Assembly (NCBI GenBank): GCA_030526005.1
Contig: JAUNDP010000004.1
Span: forward strand, 1 to 64,000
Length of the DNA: 64,000 nt
Direction: 5' to 3'
Source: Eubacteriales bacterium
GTDB lineage: Bacteria > Bacillota > Clostridia > Lachnospirales > Lachnospiraceae
Below the pieces are notes generated by a model. That model was not told where the DNA came from. It made no database searches and worked only from the letters and a program-made list of their open reading frames with translations. The translations under genes and the position numbers were made by a program. The stretch's first letter is position 1. Each line of letters opens with the position of its first letter. Below are positions 9,333 through 17,486 of this stretch, piece after piece.

Positions 9333-9392
9333 TCTTTCAGCCCTCCATTTATAATATTAATAAAATCTTAAAACAAATTTCTGCCGATTATA

Positions 9393-9421
9393 ATTGTATC
9401 TTGTTTTTAAAAAATTGGCAA
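9393..9421 (-). promoter_or_regulatory. sigma-A-type promoter of the Na+-decarboxylase operon
   Basis: On the minus strand TTGCCA (9416-9421) is followed 17 bases later by TACAAT (9393-9398). The transcript would start near 9386, about 55 bases before the first gene. Confidence 0.8.
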
Positions 9422-9454
9422 GAGATTTTAAGATTATTTTAACAAAATAATCGC

Positions 9455-9510
9455 AAAAAAGGAAGAAAAATCTGAAAAATTATTTTGATTTCTTTTTCAG
9501 ACTTTCTTCC
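9455..9510 (-). terminator. terminator of the PurF-like gene
   Basis: A long A/T-rich stem (9461-9478 with 9493-9510, one mismatch) is followed on the minus strand by TTTTTT (complement of 9455-9460). It lies about 40 bases past the stop codon of the PurF-like gene and insulates it from the decarboxylase promoter. Confidence 0.8.
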
Positions 9511-9550
9511 CTTTTTCTGCTTTTCACGCTTTCACTGCATCTGTTTTGAC

Positions 9551-10954
9551 TTATTCTTTTCCATTCCAGCAATAAGTGCACAGTCTGTCCGGCGCAATGC
9601 CGACGGATTTAATCATATCATCGAGACGATGGTATCTCAACGATGAGAAACACAGTTTTTGTCCAATTCTGTCTACCATGTCATGATATTTCGCTGATTC
9701 TGGATTTGTATAATCCTCCATGGAATAATTTTTATTTTTTCCTTCCATCTCTGCAATTACTTTTCTTGTGATCAGTTCCATCTCTGAGGTAGATCTTGAA
9801 AAGTTCAAATACTTACATCCATACAGCAATGGCGGACATGCCGGACGAATGTGAACTTCCTTTGCGCCGCTCTGATATAAAAATTCTGTCGTTTCTCTCA
9901 GCTGCGTACCGCGAACGATCGAGTCGTCAATCAGAAGCATCCTTTTATCTTTAATCAGCTGATGAACTGGTATCAGTTTCATCTTAGCAATCAGATTTCT
10001 CTTACTCTGGATCGTTGGCATAAAAGATCTTGGCCAAGTTGGCGTATATTTAATAAATGGTCTTGAGAATGGTATTCCAGACGCATTTGCATATCCGATC
10101 GCATGAGGCGTTCCAGAATCCGGCACTCCTGCAACGATGTCCGGTCTGATATGATCACGCTTTGCCAGCAGCGCACCGCACCGATAGCGCATCTCCTCCA
10201 CTGAAATTCCCTCATAGGAAGAAGATGGATACCCATAATAAACCCAGAGGAAGGTACAAATTTTCATCTTCTCACCTGGCTTGGCAAGTGTGACAACTGC
10301 CTCCGGCGTCATCACCACAATCTCTCCCGGTCCCAATTCTTTATATTCACTGTATCCCAGATTCAGGTAAGAAAATGACTCAAATGCTGCACAGAAAGCT
10401 CCTTCCTTTTTTCCGATTGACACAGGTGTTCTTCCCAGTTTGTCTCTCGCTGCATAAATTCCTTTTGGTGTCAGCAAAAGGATCGTCATGGATCCCTCAA
10501 TCAAATCCTGCGCATACTGGATTCCCTCTACCAGATTTTCTTTCTGGTTGATGATTGCAGCGACTAATTCCGTCGGATTGATGTCTCCACCACTCATTTC
10601 CAAAAAATGCGTATGACCGAACTGAAAGATCTTCTTTACGATTTCTTCTGTGTTATTGATCTTTCCGACTGTTGTGATTGCATATGTCCCGTGATGAGAA
10701 CGCACAAGCAAAGGCTGAGGTTCATAGTCTGAGATACAGCCGACTCCCATGTAGCCTTCCATTTTGTTTACATCTTTTTCAAATTTTGTCCGGAAAGGAG
10801 AATTTTCGATGTTATGGATTGCTCTGTCAAATCCATTCTCTCCATATACTGCAAGACCGCCTCTTCGTGTTCCTAAATGCGAGTGATAATCTGTGCCAAA
10901 AAACAAATCAAATACACAGTCTTGTTTTGATGCAACTGAAAAAAATCCGCCCAT
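9551..10954 (-). CDS. PurF-like amidophosphoribosyltransferase homologue lacking the N-terminal catalytic Cys
   Basis: A 467-aa homologue of glutamine PRPP amidotransferase. The C-terminal phosphoribosyltransferase domain is well kept: the PRPP-binding motif LLIDDSIVRGT is at 340-350. Four cysteines at 233, 380, 459 and 462 sit where Bacillus-type PurF binds its [4Fe-4S] cluster. The N-terminal glutaminase half is odd. After Met1 the protein reads GGFFSVASK where active enzymes have a processed Cys (CGVFG-like), so the nucleophile that hydrolyses glutamine is missing; Cys13 is too far in to replace it. It may be ammonia-dependent, regulatory, or have another role. Start 10954 is set by GGAGG and by homology. 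It is a single-gene unit with its own terminator. Confidence 0.82.
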   Translation of the reverse strand: MGGFFSVASKQDCVFDLFFGTDYHSHLGTRRGGLAVYGENGFDRAIHNIENSPFRTKFEKDVNKMEGYMGVGCISDYEPQPLLVRSHHGTYAITTVGKINNTEEIVKKIFQFGHTHFLEMSGGDINPTELVAAIINQKENLVEGIQYAQDLIEGSMTILLLTPKGIYAARDKLGRTPVSIGKKEGAFCAAFESFSYLNLGYSEYKELGPGEIVVMTPEAVVTLAKPGEKMKICTFLWVYYGYPSSSYEGISVEEMRYRCGALLAKRDHIRPDIVAGVPDSGTPHAIGYANASGIPFSRPFIKYTPTWPRSFMPTIQSKRNLIAKMKLIPVHQLIKDKRMLLIDDSIVRGTQLRETTEFLYQSGAKEVHIRPACPPLLYGCKYLNFSRSTSEMELITRKVIAEMEGKNKNYSMEDYTNPESAKYHDMVDRIGQKLCFSSLRYHRLDDMIKSVGIAPDRLCTYCWNGKE

Positions 10955-11074
10955 TTTTTTTCCTCCATTATTCCATCGTTTGTCTCTTGTTCTGTTTTTA
11001 TATCCAAAACATCTTCTGTTTTGGTCTGTGTCTTTCACTCTGAACTTTTCAGTCAGAATCAAACACTCCGCTTT

Positions 11075-11083
11075 AGTATACCA
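11075..11083 (-). promoter_or_regulatory. extended -10 promoter of the PurF-like gene
   Basis: TGGTATACT is present on the minus strand (TATACT = 11075-11080, TGN = 11081-11083), with no good -35. It would give a leader of about 115 bases. I see a short CCAAAAC...GTTTTGG hairpin in that leader but no known riboswitch. Confidence 0.5.
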
Positions 11084-11136
11084 TATATTTTCAATTCGTG
11101 CAGTTTTTTTATTGTATTTTTTCCTGTCTGTAACAG

Positions 11137-12357
11137 TTACAGAGAAACAAAAATTTTCAAAACCTGACCCAGACACCAGGAAAAATCAATTTTTTCTACT
11201 TTCTGTTCCGTTACAATCAAGTCTTGTCTCCAGGTCACTCCGTCTACAACATAGCGGATACTTCCGACTGTCTGACCTGCTTCGACGGGAGCCTTTAGAT
11301 GATCTACCATCTCAAAAATACGTTCTACCTTTTCCTCTTTGCGCATCAGTATACCATCTTCCGCCTCGCCGCTCTGATCCGGCATCAGAATGGGCTGAAT
11401 TGAAACGCTCTGCTGAAAAAGATCCCCTTGTCCTTTTTCCACGTCAATTTTAGTGATCTCCACTTTTCTTTCCTGATCAAATGATCGATATTCATAGTTT
11501 TCCAGACCATACTGCATCAGTTTTCTTGTATCGCTCCACTTATAAGACCGGTTGTCAGGCCATCCGCACCCAAGCAATGCAACAATAAATGTTCTGCTGT
11601 CTCTTCGCAGAGCTCCCACATAACAGTATCCTGCTGCTGAAGTAAATCCTGTCTTTCCTGAAATGGCGCCTTCCATCATATTTAAAAACGCATTGTGATT
11701 GTTACAGGTAAATGTTCTGGAACCATCCAGGTTAGAAAATATATAAGAGGATGTCCCTGTGACCTTTAAAAACTCTTTTTTCTTTGGCGACTCTCCAATA
11801 CAATATGCCATCACAAGAGCCAGATCTTCTGCCGTTGTAGCGTGAATCCCTTCTTCGTCCGTTCCGTCCAATCCATTCGGCGTGACATAATGGGTATGTT
11901 TACACCCAATTTCTTTTGCCTTTTCATTCATAAGATCCGCAAATTGTTCCACACTGCCTGCAACGTGTTCTGCAATCGCCACAGCCGTATCATTATGGCT
12001 CTCCAGCATCAGCGAATACAGTAAATCATTCAGACGATACTGTTCTCCCTGCATCATATTGAGCTGTACATCTGGCATGGACTGGGCATATGCCGACACC
12101 TCCACAATATCATCTGGGCTACTGTTTTCCAGAGCGAGAATACAGGTCATAATCTTTGTCGTACTTGCCATGGGTCTTATCTCTTCCCCGTTTTTTTCAT
12201 AAAGCACCCGTCCGCTGTCGCCGTCCATCAAGACAGCGCTGACAGCATACAGATCCTGTACCTTATCTTCCTGTTCTTCCGCATAAGTATGTCCTCCTGT
12301 GCAAAGCAAAAGAACTGCAAGCCATATGACTGCTGCTGCTCCTAGGAATCTTTTCAT
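11137..12357 (-). CDS. D-alanyl-D-alanine carboxypeptidase (DacF/PBP5 type), first copy
   Basis: A low-molecular-weight penicillin-binding protein, 406 aa, that trims the terminal D-Ala of peptidoglycan pentapeptides outside the membrane. A signal peptide is present (LGAAAVIWLAVLLLCTGGHTYA). The active-site motifs are MASTTKI (SxxK), ESHNDTAVAI (SxN) and ISGKTGFTSAAG (KTG), in order. A PBP5-type C-terminal beta domain follows (APVEAGQTVGSIRYVVDG), then a possible membrane-contacting tail. It lies downstream of mocA after about 100 bases. A palindrome (11128-11142) spans the stop codon. A paralogue lies at 21511-22668. Confidence 0.92.
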   Translation of the reverse strand: MKRFLGAAAVIWLAVLLLCTGGHTYAEEQEDKVQDLYAVSAVLMDGDSGRVLYEKNGEEIRPMASTTKIMTCILALENSSPDDIVEVSAYAQSMPDVQLNMMQGEQYRLNDLLYSLMLESHNDTAVAIAEHVAGSVEQFADLMNEKAKEIGCKHTHYVTPNGLDGTDEEGIHATTAEDLALVMAYCIGESPKKKEFLKVTGTSSYIFSNLDGSRTFTCNNHNAFLNMMEGAISGKTGFTSAAGYCYVGALRRDSRTFIVALLGCGWPDNRSYKWSDTRKLMQYGLENYEYRSFDQERKVEITKIDVEKGQGDLFQQSVSIQPILMPDQSGEAEDGILMRKEEKVERIFEMVDHLKAPVEAGQTVGSIRYVVDGVTWRQDLIVTEQKVEKIDFSWCLGQVLKIFVSL

Positions 12358-12459
12358 AAATTAAGGCTCCTTTATTTCACATCACATAGATAAGCGCCTG
12401 CTGTCTTCTGGCAGCAGACCTTAAACAGAGTGATCTCTCTTCTGATGATACTGTATGAA

Positions 12460-13110
12460 TCAATGATTCAAAAAAGAACTTTTTCTGTCAAAGTCGATCA
12501 ATTCCTGCTTTTCTGCCGCCTCACATACAAAAACATACTGGGGATATCTTTTTATAATCTGCTTTCCGCCGGTATCTCCTGAAAGTTTTTGCAGTTCTTC
12601 TCTTAAAGAAGCAGAAAAAATTGCGGGATTTCTGGGCTTTCCCTTTTTTCCTGCACATACAATCCACTTCTTGTTTTTTTCAGATACTGCTGCTGCCATT
12701 TGCCCCATCCCTTTTAATGTCTCTGACCGCAGATTCGGCTGATCGCACACAAAAAACAAAAAGGCATCTGTATCTGTACATTGTTCTATTCCAAGCTGTA
12801 TGGAATGAGAAATTCCAAGACCGCTTTTTTTATTTTCCACTGGTTTTATGCCTCTTTTTGCCGCTTCATTTAAAAGCGTTTCATACTGGCTGACACAAAT
12901 CACATCTTTTATACAGATTGCTTCTCCTTGCTCCTCTTGCTGTCTCCATTGCACCAGTGTCTCCATCGCATATTGGTACATGGGTCTTCCATCATAGTCC
13001 CATAAAAGTTTATTTTCTATGCCAAATCGAGTGCTGTCGCCTGCTGCAAGCAAAATGGCGCTGACTCGAAGGATCTTCTTTGCTTTCCGGTCATTTTTAT
13101 CTTTCTTCAT
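12460..13110 (-). CDS. mocA: molybdenum cofactor cytidylyltransferase, MocA/YgfJ type
   Basis: A nucleotidyltransferase of the MobA-like NTP-transferase fold, 216 aa. It is expected to attach CMP to molybdopterin to make the cytosine dinucleotide cofactor used by xanthine-dehydrogenase-type enzymes. The nucleotide-binding motif AILLAAGDSTRFG-x3-K is at about residues 18-34; FFVCDQPNLRS follows at about 108, and GKPRNPAIFS later. It overlaps the end of the molybdenum-subunit gene by 14 bases, which ties it to that enzyme. The N-terminus is lysine-rich and the start is not certain. Confidence 0.87.
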   Translation of the reverse strand: MKKDKNDRKAKKILRVSAILLAAGDSTRFGIENKLLWDYDGRPMYQYAMETLVQWRQQEEQGEAICIKDVICVSQYETLLNEAAKRGIKPVENKKSGLGISHSIQLGIEQCTDTDAFLFFVCDQPNLRSETLKGMGQMAAAVSEKNKKWIVCAGKKGKPRNPAIFSASLREELQKLSGDTGGKQIIKRYPQYVFVCEAAEKQELIDFDRKSSFLNH

Positions 13111-15391
13111 GCGCTTTCTTTTTCAGCCCCATCAGAATCTTTTCTGCTGTGATCGGAAGCTCATAAAATCGAAGTCCTGTTGCGTTGTAGATTGCCTCTG
13201 TAATAGCCGGAGCCGGTGTATTGATAACAAGTTCTCCGATTGATTTTGCGCCAAATGGTCCTGTCGGCTCGTGGCTGCTCTCAAAAGTAACACGAATATT
13301 TCCGACATCCAAACGGCTTGGAATCTTATACTGCATAAAAGAATTGTTTCGGATCTTTCCTTCCGGACTGTAAGAGACATCCTCATACAGGGTCATACCT
13401 ATTCCCTGCACAATCCCTCCTTCTGTCTGTACCCGGGCAAGGGATGGATTGATAACCGTTCCGCAGTCAACGACCGCAACATAATCGATGATTTCCACCT
13501 GCCCTGTCTCAAGATCGATTTCCAGTTCCACTGCTCCAGCCATGTAAGGCGGCGGAGAAACGGGTGAAGTATGTCCTTCACATGCCTCCAGCGGCTCTTC
13601 GTTGGAACACATCACCTGGTTTCCAATCTCTTTGAGGGTTACTTTCTTCCCTGTCTTTCTACATGTCACATATGTTCCGTCAAACTCTGCATCTTCTAGG
13701 TGGCAGTTTAAAATTTTGGCGCCCTGGAATACAATTTTCTTTCGCAGCGATTCGCACGTTTTGATCACAGCCATTCCCGTCAGATACGTTGTGCTGGAAG
13801 CATAGGAGCCGCAGTCATATGGTGAGACATCGGTATCGACTCCTCTTGTAATAATATTGTCGATGTCTGTGTCCAGACAGTCCGCTGCCATCTGAGCAAG
13901 GATGGTATCACATCCCGTTCCCATATCAGTAGCGCCGATTGCCATCGTATAAAATCCATCGTCGTTCACTTTAATTCGGACAGAAGCCACATCTACACCT
14001 GCAATGCTGGATCCCTGCATCGCCAGCGCCATTCCGACCGAGCGCACTTTATGATCTCCTATCTTTCGGCATGGATATTTTTCGTCCCACCCAATCAGCT
14101 CTTTTGCCTTTTCCATACAGACATCGAGCGTGCAGGAATTTGCTGTCTCTCCGTAATATGCCGGCATAAAATCTCCTTCTTTCAGAAGATTTTTTTCTCT
14201 GAGCACTGTTGGATCCATCTGAAGTTTCTGCGCCAGTTCATTGATGGCAGATTCCAAGGCAAAAAGTCCCTGCGTCGCTCCATATCCGCGATAAGCGCCC
14301 GCCGGGATTGTATTCGTATATACCCCGTCATAGTCAAATAAAAATGCTTTTACATGACTTGTATAAAGCGGTAAAGATTTTGTTCCCGTCAGCCCAATCG
14401 TCGTCGGTGTGTGATCTCCAAACGCTCCGGCATTGGAAAGCGTATGGAGATGGATTGCCTGAAACTTTCCGTCTTTATCTGCTCCAATCTGCACACGGAT
14501 CTGCATCTCATGACGCGGAGAAGACACGGTCTGTGATTCTGCTCTTGTATATACAATCTTTGCCGGTTTTTTCGTTTTCCATGCAACTAAAGCTGCAAAA
14601 ATCTCATTGATGACCGTCTGTTTTGATCCAAAGCCCCCGCCGATCCGCGGTTTAATCACTCGCACCTGCGATTTTGGAATTAATAGAGATGTCGCCACAA
14701 TTCTTCTGACATGAAATGGAACCTGAGTTGAAGCGACAACTGTCAGTCTTCCAAACATATCCACAAAGGCATAAGAACGGAACGTTTCCATCGGTGTCTG
14801 CTGGCACGCTTTTGTGTGATACGTTCTGTCCACAACGATATCACACTTTGAGAGTTCCTCATCGACATCTCCTTCTCTCATCTCTCCATGGCAGACCAGA
14901 TTTCTCTTTACATCTTCGCCAATCGGGATCATTGCCTTCCAGTCCTCCTCCGGATGGACAATCACCGGATGATCAAGCGCCTTTGTAAAGTCTAAAACGG
15001 CATCGAGAATTTCATATTCCACTTTGATCATCTTCATGGCGCGGTTGACACACGCTTCATCTTTTCCGGCTACAAGAGCAACGGCATCTCCCACATAGCG
15101 CACGCGAGAATCTAAAATTTTCCTGTCATATGGGCTCAGTTCCGGATATGTCTGTCCTGCTGTCGTAAAACGGCTGTCCGGACAGTCTTCATGCGTTAAA
15201 ATACATTCAATTCCCGGCACTTTTAAAGCAGTATCTTTTTTAATATTTTTGATCAGCGCATGGGCATATGGACTTCTCAGCACTTTTACAACGAGACAGT
15301 TCTCTGGGGCAATATCATCTGTATAAACTGGCTGTCCTGTCACAAGCGCCATCGCATCTTTTTTTCTGACTGGTGTATTTACATATTTCAT
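13097..15391 (-). CDS. molybdenum-binding subunit of a selenium-dependent xanthine dehydrogenase-type hydroxylase
   Basis: The large catalytic subunit, 764 aa, of a molybdenum hydroxylase (xanthine oxidase family). Visible motifs are the N-terminal a/b-hammerhead region (VTGQPVYTDDI), QQTPMETF, the cofactor loop IGGGFGSKQ, GAYRGYGATQG with its arginine, GATDMGTGCDT, and GAKSIGE near the C-terminus with the catalytic glutamate. The gene starts at the ATG at 15391, overlapping the stop of the Fe-S subunit (ATGA). Nearby yqeB, yqeC and mocA identify it as the selenium-dependent class, in which a labile selenium ligand is placed on molybdenum. The substrate is probably a purine or related heterocycle, by inference only. 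Confidence 0.9.
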   Translation of the reverse strand: MKYVNTPVRKKDAMALVTGQPVYTDDIAPENCLVVKVLRSPYAHALIKNIKKDTALKVPGIECILTHEDCPDSRFTTAGQTYPELSPYDRKILDSRVRYVGDAVALVAGKDEACVNRAMKMIKVEYEILDAVLDFTKALDHPVIVHPEEDWKAMIPIGEDVKRNLVCHGEMREGDVDEELSKCDIVVDRTYHTKACQQTPMETFRSYAFVDMFGRLTVVASTQVPFHVRRIVATSLLIPKSQVRVIKPRIGGGFGSKQTVINEIFAALVAWKTKKPAKIVYTRAESQTVSSPRHEMQIRVQIGADKDGKFQAIHLHTLSNAGAFGDHTPTTIGLTGTKSLPLYTSHVKAFLFDYDGVYTNTIPAGAYRGYGATQGLFALESAINELAQKLQMDPTVLREKNLLKEGDFMPAYYGETANSCTLDVCMEKAKELIGWDEKYPCRKIGDHKVRSVGMALAMQGSSIAGVDVASVRIKVNDDGFYTMAIGATDMGTGCDTILAQMAADCLDTDIDNIITRGVDTDVSPYDCGSYASSTTYLTGMAVIKTCESLRKKIVFQGAKILNCHLEDAEFDGTYVTCRKTGKKVTLKEIGNQVMCSNEEPLEACEGHTSPVSPPPYMAGAVELEIDLETGQVEIIDYVAVVDCGTVINPSLARVQTEGGIVQGIGMTLYEDVSYSPEGKIRNNSFMQYKIPSRLDVGNIRVTFESSHEPTGPFGAKSIGELVINTPAPAITEAIYNATGLRFYELPITAEKILMGLKKKAHEER

Positions 15392-15849
15392 ACATTCACC
15401 TTCTTCCCATGCAGATATTTCTTGATCGCACGCAGCTGCCCCATATATCCGGTACAGCGGCATAAATTTCCTGCCAGATACTGTTTGATTTCTTCTTCGG
15501 TCGGATCATCCAGCTCTTTTTCCATAGCAAGCACATTCATGATAAATCCTGGACTGCAAAAACCACACTGTTCTGCGCCCTCATCAGCAAGAAATCCTCC
15601 AAATTCTTCCGCTTCTTTTCTCATTCCTTCCAGTGTGATCACCTCTTTGCCATCTGCACGGACCGCTAAAGTAGAGCAAGACAGAACCGGTTTTCCATCC
15701 AGCAAAACGGTACACAAACCACAGTTTGCCGTCTCGCATCCCCGTTTCACACTAAAGCACCCCTGACTTCTGACATATTCCAGAAGCATCATATCAGGTG
15801 CCACATCATCTTGTACTACTTTCCCATTCAGTTTGAATTTAATCTGCAT
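15388..15849 (-). CDS. [2Fe-2S] iron-sulfur subunit of the molybdenum hydroxylase
   Basis: The small electron-transfer subunit, 153 aa, with two [2Fe-2S] clusters. The plant-ferredoxin-type cluster is bound by the cysteines in GCETANCGLC and the later SCSTLA region. The second, all-helical cluster domain has QCGFCSPGF and NLCRCTGYMGQ. This is the normal size and domain order for the family. The start overlaps the end of the FAD subunit by 11 bases, and the stop overlaps the start of the Mo subunit, so the three subunits are translationally coupled. Confidence 0.95.
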   Translation of the reverse strand: MQIKFKLNGKVVQDDVAPDMMLLEYVRSQGCFSVKRGCETANCGLCTVLLDGKPVLSCSTLAVRADGKEVITLEGMRKEAEEFGGFLADEGAEQCGFCSPGFIMNVLAMEKELDDPTEEEIKQYLAGNLCRCTGYMGQLRAIKKYLHGKKVNV

Positions 15850-16633
15850 AAGTGCCTCCTGCTATTTTTTTTATTCCTCTATAAATCAGTACCTTGGCAA
15901 TCTCCATCCGATACTCTTTGTTTCCTCTCATGTTAGAGCCAAAAGTAAATTGTTCTGCTGCATACTGCGCAAATGCTTTGATTTCTTTTTCCTCTGGCTG
16001 TAAACTGAGCTGACTGCTGACAAACAGTGCCGCTCTTGCCGGTCTTGCTCCCAGACTGATATACCAGTTTTCTTTCTGTCTTGCAACTGCACATGCCAAA
16101 ATCGGAAAGTCTGTCGCTGTCATACGGTGACTGAGATATGCCGCTTCCCTTCTTGTTTTCTTTACAATCACCCGTACCAAAATATCATTATCATATGGCA
16201 TCTTTACAAAGTCTGAGATGGGTACTCTTCCTGCATGATATAATTCTACTTCGCAGTCCAGCGCTAAAAAACAGGTCAATACATCAGAAAATCCAAATCT
16301 TCTGTAAATGCTTCCCCCAACTGTCGCACAGTTTCTAAACTGTACTCCCACAATATGACGAACACTTTCTTCAAAGAAGTCTCCAAAATAGGCACGCAGC
16401 TTTTCTGATTTTTCCAGGTCTCTGAGCGTTGCCATACATCCAATTTCAAAACAATCTTCCTTTTCTTCAATTCGATCCAGTCCAAGTCCTGACAGATCAA
16501 TCGCATTTGTGATTGTCTTATTACTCATTTTCATCCAAACCATTCCGCCCAAAACTGCATTTGTTTTTTTTTGATTCAGCTGGTAGGCTTCTTCCAGGTT
16601 GGATACTTTTATGTAGTTTTTAATCGTCAACAA
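15839..16633 (-). CDS. FAD-binding subunit of the molybdenum hydroxylase
   Basis: The medium subunit, 264 aa, of the CoxM/XdhB type. It carries FAD and passes electrons to an acceptor. FAD-contact motifs are LGGMVWMKMSNKT (about 29-41) and QFRNCATVGGSI (about 97-108). It is a little shorter than the usual 285-290 aa. The start codon appears to be TTG at 16633 (another TTG follows directly), because AGGAGG lies 8 bases upstream and the nearby ATG is out of frame. A promoter lies in the 109-base gap before it. Confidence 0.9.
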   Translation of the reverse strand: MLTIKNYIKVSNLEEAYQLNQKKTNAVLGGMVWMKMSNKTITNAIDLSGLGLDRIEEKEDCFEIGCMATLRDLEKSEKLRAYFGDFFEESVRHIVGVQFRNCATVGGSIYRRFGFSDVLTCFLALDCEVELYHAGRVPISDFVKMPYDNDILVRVIVKKTRREAAYLSHRMTATDFPILACAVARQKENWYISLGARPARAALFVSSQLSLQPEEKEIKAFAQYAAEQFTFGSNMRGNKEYRMEIAKVLIYRGIKKIAGGTYAD

Positions 16634-16697
16634 GTTGCATTCCTCCTGATTTTTTTATTTCCTCTTGTTCCCTTTTCGATTCTGTTCTTTCTTTTTT

Positions 16698-16727
16698 ATT
16701 ATAAAGGATTTATCGGCGCTTCTGCAA
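16698..16727 (-). promoter_or_regulatory. promoter of the molybdenum hydroxylase structural genes
   Basis: TTGCAG (16722-16727) and TATAAT (16698-16703) are on the minus strand with an 18-base spacer, about 65 bases before the FAD-subunit start. This would allow the three subunits and mocA to be expressed apart from the upstream maturation genes. Confidence 0.6.
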
Positions 16728-16742
16728 GTGCAGGATCACATT

Positions 16743-17486
16743 TTATCTATTTCCCCAAACTTCAATCTTTTTATCGGAATCTTTCTGAAGCTGTCCCCAT
16801 CTTATCGGATATCTGCTTATTGCAACAGCAGATTTTACTCTTTCTTTCTGTTCTTCGCATCTTATGCAGTCCCATTGGTTGAAAAAAAACATCCATGTTC
16901 TCCCGTCCGCTTTCGGATAGACGCTTTGCATCAGGTATACGATGTCATCTGCCTGGACAATTTTTTCGCTGTCCGTCTGTGAAAAATAAGAGTTGCAGCG
17001 AAAACATGATTCCTTCCATTTTTTTCCTACAGCACACAGTCCTGCAGTCACAATCACTTTTTTCATATCAGAATATAAAACTGGTTCTTGCATTCCTGGC
17101 ACTTTCACCGGCATCCTCTTTGCTCCGTCGGCCTCCACAAGCAAAAAATCGACCTGTCTTTTCATCCATTCATACATCTCTCTCGATACAGGTCCTGTCT
17201 TTACCGGATGCTGTGTTTGCGCGATCCTCCCGATCTCTGCAATATGCTCTCTTTTTAAAATTTCCAGAATTTCTTCTTTCTTTTTTTCTATCGCATTAAA
17301 TTTCTGAGGGTAGTATCGATGTGTTGTTGTCATGATTCCCACATAGAATCCCTTCTTTGCAAGTTCCTGCGCCAAAAAATCAATCAATGTTGTCTTTCCT
17401 CCAGCGCCCACAAATGCGATCACTTGATCGCTCTTTGTGATATCAAACGCCTCTGTCAGCGAATCTGTTTTCTCTTGTATATTCAC
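16743..17486 (-). CDS. yqeC: selenium-dependent hydroxylase accessory protein YqeC
   Basis: A 247-aa P-loop protein. The Walker A motif FVGAGGKTTLIDFLA is near residue 25, followed by TTTHRYYP and LLVEADGAKRMPVKVPG, which are characteristic of YqeC. The family is known by co-occurrence with YqeB and selenium-dependent molybdenum hydroxylases; it is thought to act in making or inserting the selenium-containing cofactor, but its reaction is not established. The start is GTG at 17486, overlapping the yqeB stop (GTGA), with AGGTGA upstream. Confidence 0.88.
   Translation of the reverse strand: MNIQEKTDSLTEAFDITKSDQVIAFVGAGGKTTLIDFLAQELAKKGFYVGIMTTTHRYYPQKFNAIEKKKEEILEILKREHIAEIGRIAQTQHPVKTGPVSREMYEWMKRQVDFLLVEADGAKRMPVKVPGMQEPVLYSDMKKVIVTAGLCAVGKKWKESCFRCNSYFSQTDSEKIVQADDIVYLMQSVYPKADGRTWMFFFNQWDCIRCEEQKERVKSAVAISRYPIRWGQLQKDSDKKIEVWGNR

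Noticed and set aside
10955..11074. A possible purine or PRPP riboswitch in the leader of the PurF-like gene
   Set aside because: Only short hairpins are present; none of the conserved purine aptamer bases could be matched.
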